From NCBI GenBank assembly GCA_947258845.1, contig CAMYJZ010000015.1, positions 1 to 45,836 on the forward strand: a DNA stretch of 45,836 nt. The letters run 5' to 3'. This stretch comes from an uncultured Ectothiorhodospiraceae bacterium (GTDB lineage: Bacteria > Pseudomonadota > Gammaproteobacteria > UBA9214). A program made the position numbers and the translations under genes. The notes under the pieces are model-generated. The model made no database searches, was not told where the DNA came from, and saw nothing but the letters and a program-made list of their open reading frames with translations. Within the stretch, counting starts at the first letter, position 1. Each line of letters begins with the position of its first letter. Below are positions 43,112 through 45,836 of this stretch, piece by piece.

Positions 43112-43333
43112 CTAAACGCCCGCCAGTTTCATCACAAGCTGCACCACTCCCCAGACGGACAGGATAAAGATCACCGTCACCAGCAATCCCACGATAATGT
43201 AGTGGGACGGCTTGCCATAAACGAAATCCTCTTCACGCCTGCGCGAACTCTGTACGCCGAACATGCTGGCCAGCACGCTGCCCAGCACCCTGATTAATGA
43301 AGGCTGCTGCTGGTTGCTCTTTTCCGTACTCAT
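43112..43333 (-). CDS. DUF2970 family membrane protein
   Basis: A 73-residue protein. An amphipathic N-terminal part (SLIRVLGSVLASMFGVQSSR) and the motif EDFVYGKPSHYIIVG match DUF2970. They are followed by one membrane helix (about 46-68). The ATG at 43333 is used because AGGGA lies upstream at suitable distance; an adjacent ATG at 43336 is possible. The function of the family is unknown. It converges on valS. Confidence 0.85.
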   Translation of the reverse strand: MSTEKSNQQQPSLIRVLGSVLASMFGVQSSRRREEDFVYGKPSHYIIVGLLVTVIFILSVWGVVQLVMKLAGV

Positions 43334-43678
43334 CATCAGTCCCTGTTGACAGGCAGGCGGTATTTTAACCATACCCACCCGGTGTGCAATCGCGTGCCTG
43401 ACCAGCCCCGGGGGCCACTGTCACCCGGCCCGTGGCATTCGTAGCCAGGTACAGCTGCGGACGTTACAGGCAACGCCATATCAGCTGAATACAAATTATC
43501 TCAATTTATTCAGGCAATTGCCGATAACTAACAGTGCAAAGGCGCAGTGACACTTGGCTATTAAAATCAGCCACTTATGCGATCCAGGTCACATGCTGCC
43601 TGAGATTCTTACCCGCCAGGGAGGCGTGGATATTGATGGTTTTTGCTACCCAATTGCAGGATACCGAAGAGAAACCGT
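43334..43678. other. AT-richer control region before the HD-GYP gene
   Basis: This 345-base divergent gap is more AT-rich than its surroundings and holds the CRP-like site. A weak TGGCT/AGCCA inverted repeat lies near 43554-43573. No gene or clear -35/-10 pair was found. Confidence 0.5.
43576..43596. promoter_or_regulatory. CRP-like binding site upstream of the HD-GYP gene
   Basis: TATGCGATCCAGGTCACATGC matches 16 of 21 positions of the E. coli CRP palindrome (core TGTGA-N6-TCACA), with one half perfect. It is centred about 93 bases before the start of the c-di-GMP phosphodiesterase gene. Confidence 0.5.
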
Positions 43679-44734
43679 ATGGCCACTATCGTAGTCGTTG
43701 ATGACCAATTAACCAGCCGGCAAATACTGGTCCACTTGGTAAGCGGAATCGAGGACGAAGCGGATGTACAGTCGTTCGCCAACCCGATCGAAGCACTGGA
43801 CTGGTCAATAAGAAACAAGGTGGATCTGATACTCACGGATTACAAGATGCCGGAAATGAACGGTTTAGACTTTATCCGGAAGTTCAGGGCAAACCCTGCA
43901 TGCGATCATGTCCCTATTATCATGGTGACATCAGTAGAAGACAGGAATATCCGTTACCAGGCGCTTGAAGCCGGCGCCACCGACTTCCTGATGAAGCCCG
44001 TTGACCATAACGAGTGTCGGGCCCGTTGCCGGAACCTGCTAACCCAGCACCAGCAATACAAGATCATCCAGGACCGGTCGCACTGGCTGGAACGCCGTGT
44101 TGCCGAGGCCACCAGCGAGATTCGACTACGCGAAAGGGAAACCCTGCTCCGCCTGGCCAAGGCAGGCGAATACAGGGACGAGGAAACCGGTAATCACGTA
44201 GTACGCATGGCCAAGTTTGCCCGCGTCATCGCAGAACAGATGGGATACACATCCGAGGAGGCCGATGTCATTGAAATGGCGGCACCAATGCATGACATTG
44301 GAAAAATTGGCATCAGGGATGACATATTACTGAAACCGGGGAAACTGACTACTGAAGAATTCGAGATCATGAAGCGGCACACACTGATCGGCCACGAAAT
44401 ACTGAAGGACAGCCCCTCCAAGTTCCTGCAAATGGGCGCAGTGATCGCGCTCAGTCACCATGAAAAATTTAACGGGGCAGGGTATCCACACGGGCTGAAG
44501 GGCGAGGACATCGCCCTGCCGGCAAGAATCGTTGCCATAGCAGACGTTTATGACGCGCTCGTGTCGGAACGGCCCTACAAACACGCCTGGTCCATGCAGG
44601 AAGCCCTTGATTACATGGATACACAACGCGGCCTGCACTTCGATCCGGAGTGCTACGACGCGTTCAAGGCCCAACTCGATACCGTCATGAAAATACAGGA
44701 TATGCTTACTGACATAAAAGTAAGCCATGGCTAA
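43679..44734 (+). CDS. RpfG-type response regulator with HD-GYP c-di-GMP phosphodiesterase domain
   Basis: A 351-residue regulator. The receiver domain (about 1-120) has Asp54 in LILTDYKMPEMNG and the Lys in LMKPVD. The HD-GYP domain (about 155-345) has GNHVVRMAKFA, the metal-binding HDIGKIGI (His205, Asp206), HTLIGHEIL and the signature HHEKFNGAGYP. All residues expected of an active enzyme are visible, so it should hydrolyse c-di-GMP when its partner kinase phosphorylates it. The ATG at 43679 is preferred, with GAAGAG upstream; a longer frame from 43643 adds nothing conserved. No kinase gene is adjacent. Confidence 0.94.
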   Translation: MATIVVVDDQLTSRQILVHLVSGIEDEADVQSFANPIEALDWSIRNKVDLILTDYKMPEMNGLDFIRKFRANPACDHVPIIMVTSVEDRNIRYQALEAGATDFLMKPVDHNECRARCRNLLTQHQQYKIIQDRSHWLERRVAEATSEIRLRERETLLRLAKAGEYRDEETGNHVVRMAKFARVIAEQMGYTSEEADVIEMAAPMHDIGKIGIRDDILLKPGKLTTEEFEIMKRHTLIGHEILKDSPSKFLQMGAVIALSHHEKFNGAGYPHGLKGEDIALPARIVAIADVYDALVSERPYKHAWSMQEALDYMDTQRGLHFDPECYDAFKAQLDTVMKIQDMLTDIKVSHG

Positions 44735-44854
44735 TGATGACAATACATCAGTGTGTTAGGATAATAGACTCATAAGAAGTAAGCGTTCTATTTTCAGAAA
44801 TCCAGAGCCACAGGGATTCGAAAACTAAACCAGCGCCACCTGCCTACCATCGAG

Positions 44855-45836
44855 ATGGATATAAACATCGAGTTCATCAGGAAAAAACTCGCACAGAAAG
44901 GTATCTACGGCCCCTCAAGCAAAGAACTTCGCCTCTACGAAGATCGATTAACGCGGTTCTTCACCAGAGAGTACAAGCGCTACACAGATAATCCGGTCTC
45001 ATTACCTGAACTCGGCATCTCTACCAGTGAAGGACCCATCATGGAAGACACCGAGTCGCTGATGGATCGCCATTATGATGAAGATCTGGACTTTTTCAAA
45101 AGTTTTCTGGATACACGCTACCATGCCTATTCGATGGCCTATTATGGCGACACTCCAGCCAGCATTCGACAATCAGAAGCCACGCTTGAAGAAGCACAAC
45201 ATGCAAAGTTCGACCTGATAGCCGAGCGTGCACAGATAGAAGGACATGAGCGTGTTTTCAATATCGGATGCGGATTCGGCTCGCTCGAAACCTACCTCCT
45301 TGAGAAGTTCCCGAACCTGGAGATTACAGGAATAACACCCAGCAAGGTGCAGGTCGCCTATCTGAGGCAGCGGATGAAGGACCCCAATGATCCCCTGGGC
45401 AGCGGGCGGTTCACACTGATAGAAGGAATGTTTGATCAGTTATCAATAAAAAGCCATGGGTTGTCTGATTTTAATTTGATTATATCAATTGGCACCTTGG
45501 AACACACAAGAAATATGAGAATATTGCTTAAGTGCATACATAATTTATTGGCACCACATGGAAAAACATTTCATCACTTCATCACATCTAGCAGTGTTAT
45601 TCCACAATTCCTGGACCCGGGAAAGACCCGTATCGGCCTGTATTTCCCCGGCGGGCGAGCATGGCCTCATGAAGAACTCGCCCGTCATACCGAGCACCTT
45701 GATCTGATTGGCCACTGGTTTATCAATGGTCTTAATTACTGGCGCACGCTTGATGAATGGCACCAACGCTTCTGGGAGAGAGCGCCATATCTGTACGAGC
45801 ATATCTTCGACTCGAGCGCCATTGCGCACTGGAATA
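44855..45836 (+). CDS. SAM-dependent methyltransferase, cyclopropane-synthase-like (partial, 3' end outside window)
   Basis: At least 327 codons, open to the window edge. Residues about 95-120 (SMAYYGDTPASIRQSEATLE) precede the SAM-binding motif FNIGCGFGSLETYLLEKFPN. ITGITPSKVQVAYLRQR and SIGTLEHTRNM follow, then YFPGGRAWPHEELARHTEHL. This order is that of the cyclopropane-fatty-acid synthase and coclaurine N-methyltransferase group. The substrate is unknown. Base composition is lower in GC than most of the window. No good ribosome site is seen before the ATG. A 94-codon minus-strand frame over it is a shadow. Confidence 0.85.
   Translation, partial: MDINIEFIRKKLAQKGIYGPSSKELRLYEDRLTRFFTREYKRYTDNPVSLPELGISTSEGPIMEDTESLMDRHYDEDLDFFKSFLDTRYHAYSMAYYGDTPASIRQSEATLEEAQHAKFDLIAERAQIEGHERVFNIGCGFGSLETYLLEKFPNLEITGITPSKVQVAYLRQRMKDPNDPLGSGRFTLIEGMFDQLSIKSHGLSDFNLIISIGTLEHTRNMRILLKCIHNLLAPHGKTFHHFITSSSVIPQFLDPGKTRIGLYFPGGRAWPHEELARHTEHLDLIGHWFINGLNYWRTLDEWHQRFWERAPYLYEHIFDSSAIAHWN

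Overview
The window looks like a chromosomal segment of a free-living, GC-rich gammaproteobacterium. Evidence for this is the set of gene neighbourhoods: tesA divergent from ybbAP; pcnB-folK-deoxynucleoside kinase-panB-panC with panD; lptF/lptG divergent from pepA-holC-valS; and moxR-DUF58-tgpA. No species can be named from the sequence alone. No prophage, complete insertion sequence, rRNA or CRISPR array is visible. The accessory character comes from short palindromic intergenic repeats and one signalling operon.

Layout. 1-456: start of an OmpR-type response regulator, cut by the window edge. 791-4852: a zinc-ribbon membrane protein, ybbP, ybbA, and divergent tesA whose start codon overlaps that of ybbA. 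4853-5853: palindromic repeats, a thiamine-binding-type protein and a 47-bp tandem repeat. 5854-10434: RND pump with its lipoprotein adaptor, and a small lipoprotein. 10511-14628: moxR, DUF58 and tgpA, with repeats between the first two. 14755-17951: patatin lipoprotein, MFS carrier and Tat-exported aldo/keto reductase. 17996-19601: two small uncharacterised genes and a ParA-type ATPase.

The most interesting region is 19682-28760 on the minus strand. It is an operon of cheW, cheR-TPR, cheW, a methyl-accepting protein, cheA-REC, cheB and a REC-REC-GGDEF diguanylate cyclase. Apart from the receptor position, content and order match the Pseudomonas Wsp surface-sensing system (WspB-C-D-E-F-R). 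The membrane receptor WspA is replaced by a soluble, HemAT-like globin-coupled receptor with visible candidate heme ligands (Tyr59, His113). The simplest reading is a gas- or redox-sensing chemosensory pathway that sets c-di-GMP rather than flagellar rotation. A sigma-54-type promoter (28847-28861) lies in front of it. A ParA-type ATPase beside it could position a cytoplasmic receptor array. A c-di-GMP phosphodiesterase of the RpfG type lies elsewhere in the window (43679-44734), behind a CRP-like site.

The right half is mostly housekeeping. It holds a DMT transporter, pantothenate genes, folK, a deoxynucleoside kinase and pcnB, which probably starts at an AUU codon as E. coli pcnB does. These are followed by a tRNA-Glu(CUC), an RDD protein, LptF/LptG, leucyl aminopeptidase, the chi subunit of DNA polymerase III, valyl-tRNA synthetase and a DUF2970 protein. 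The window ends inside a more AT-rich methyltransferase gene.
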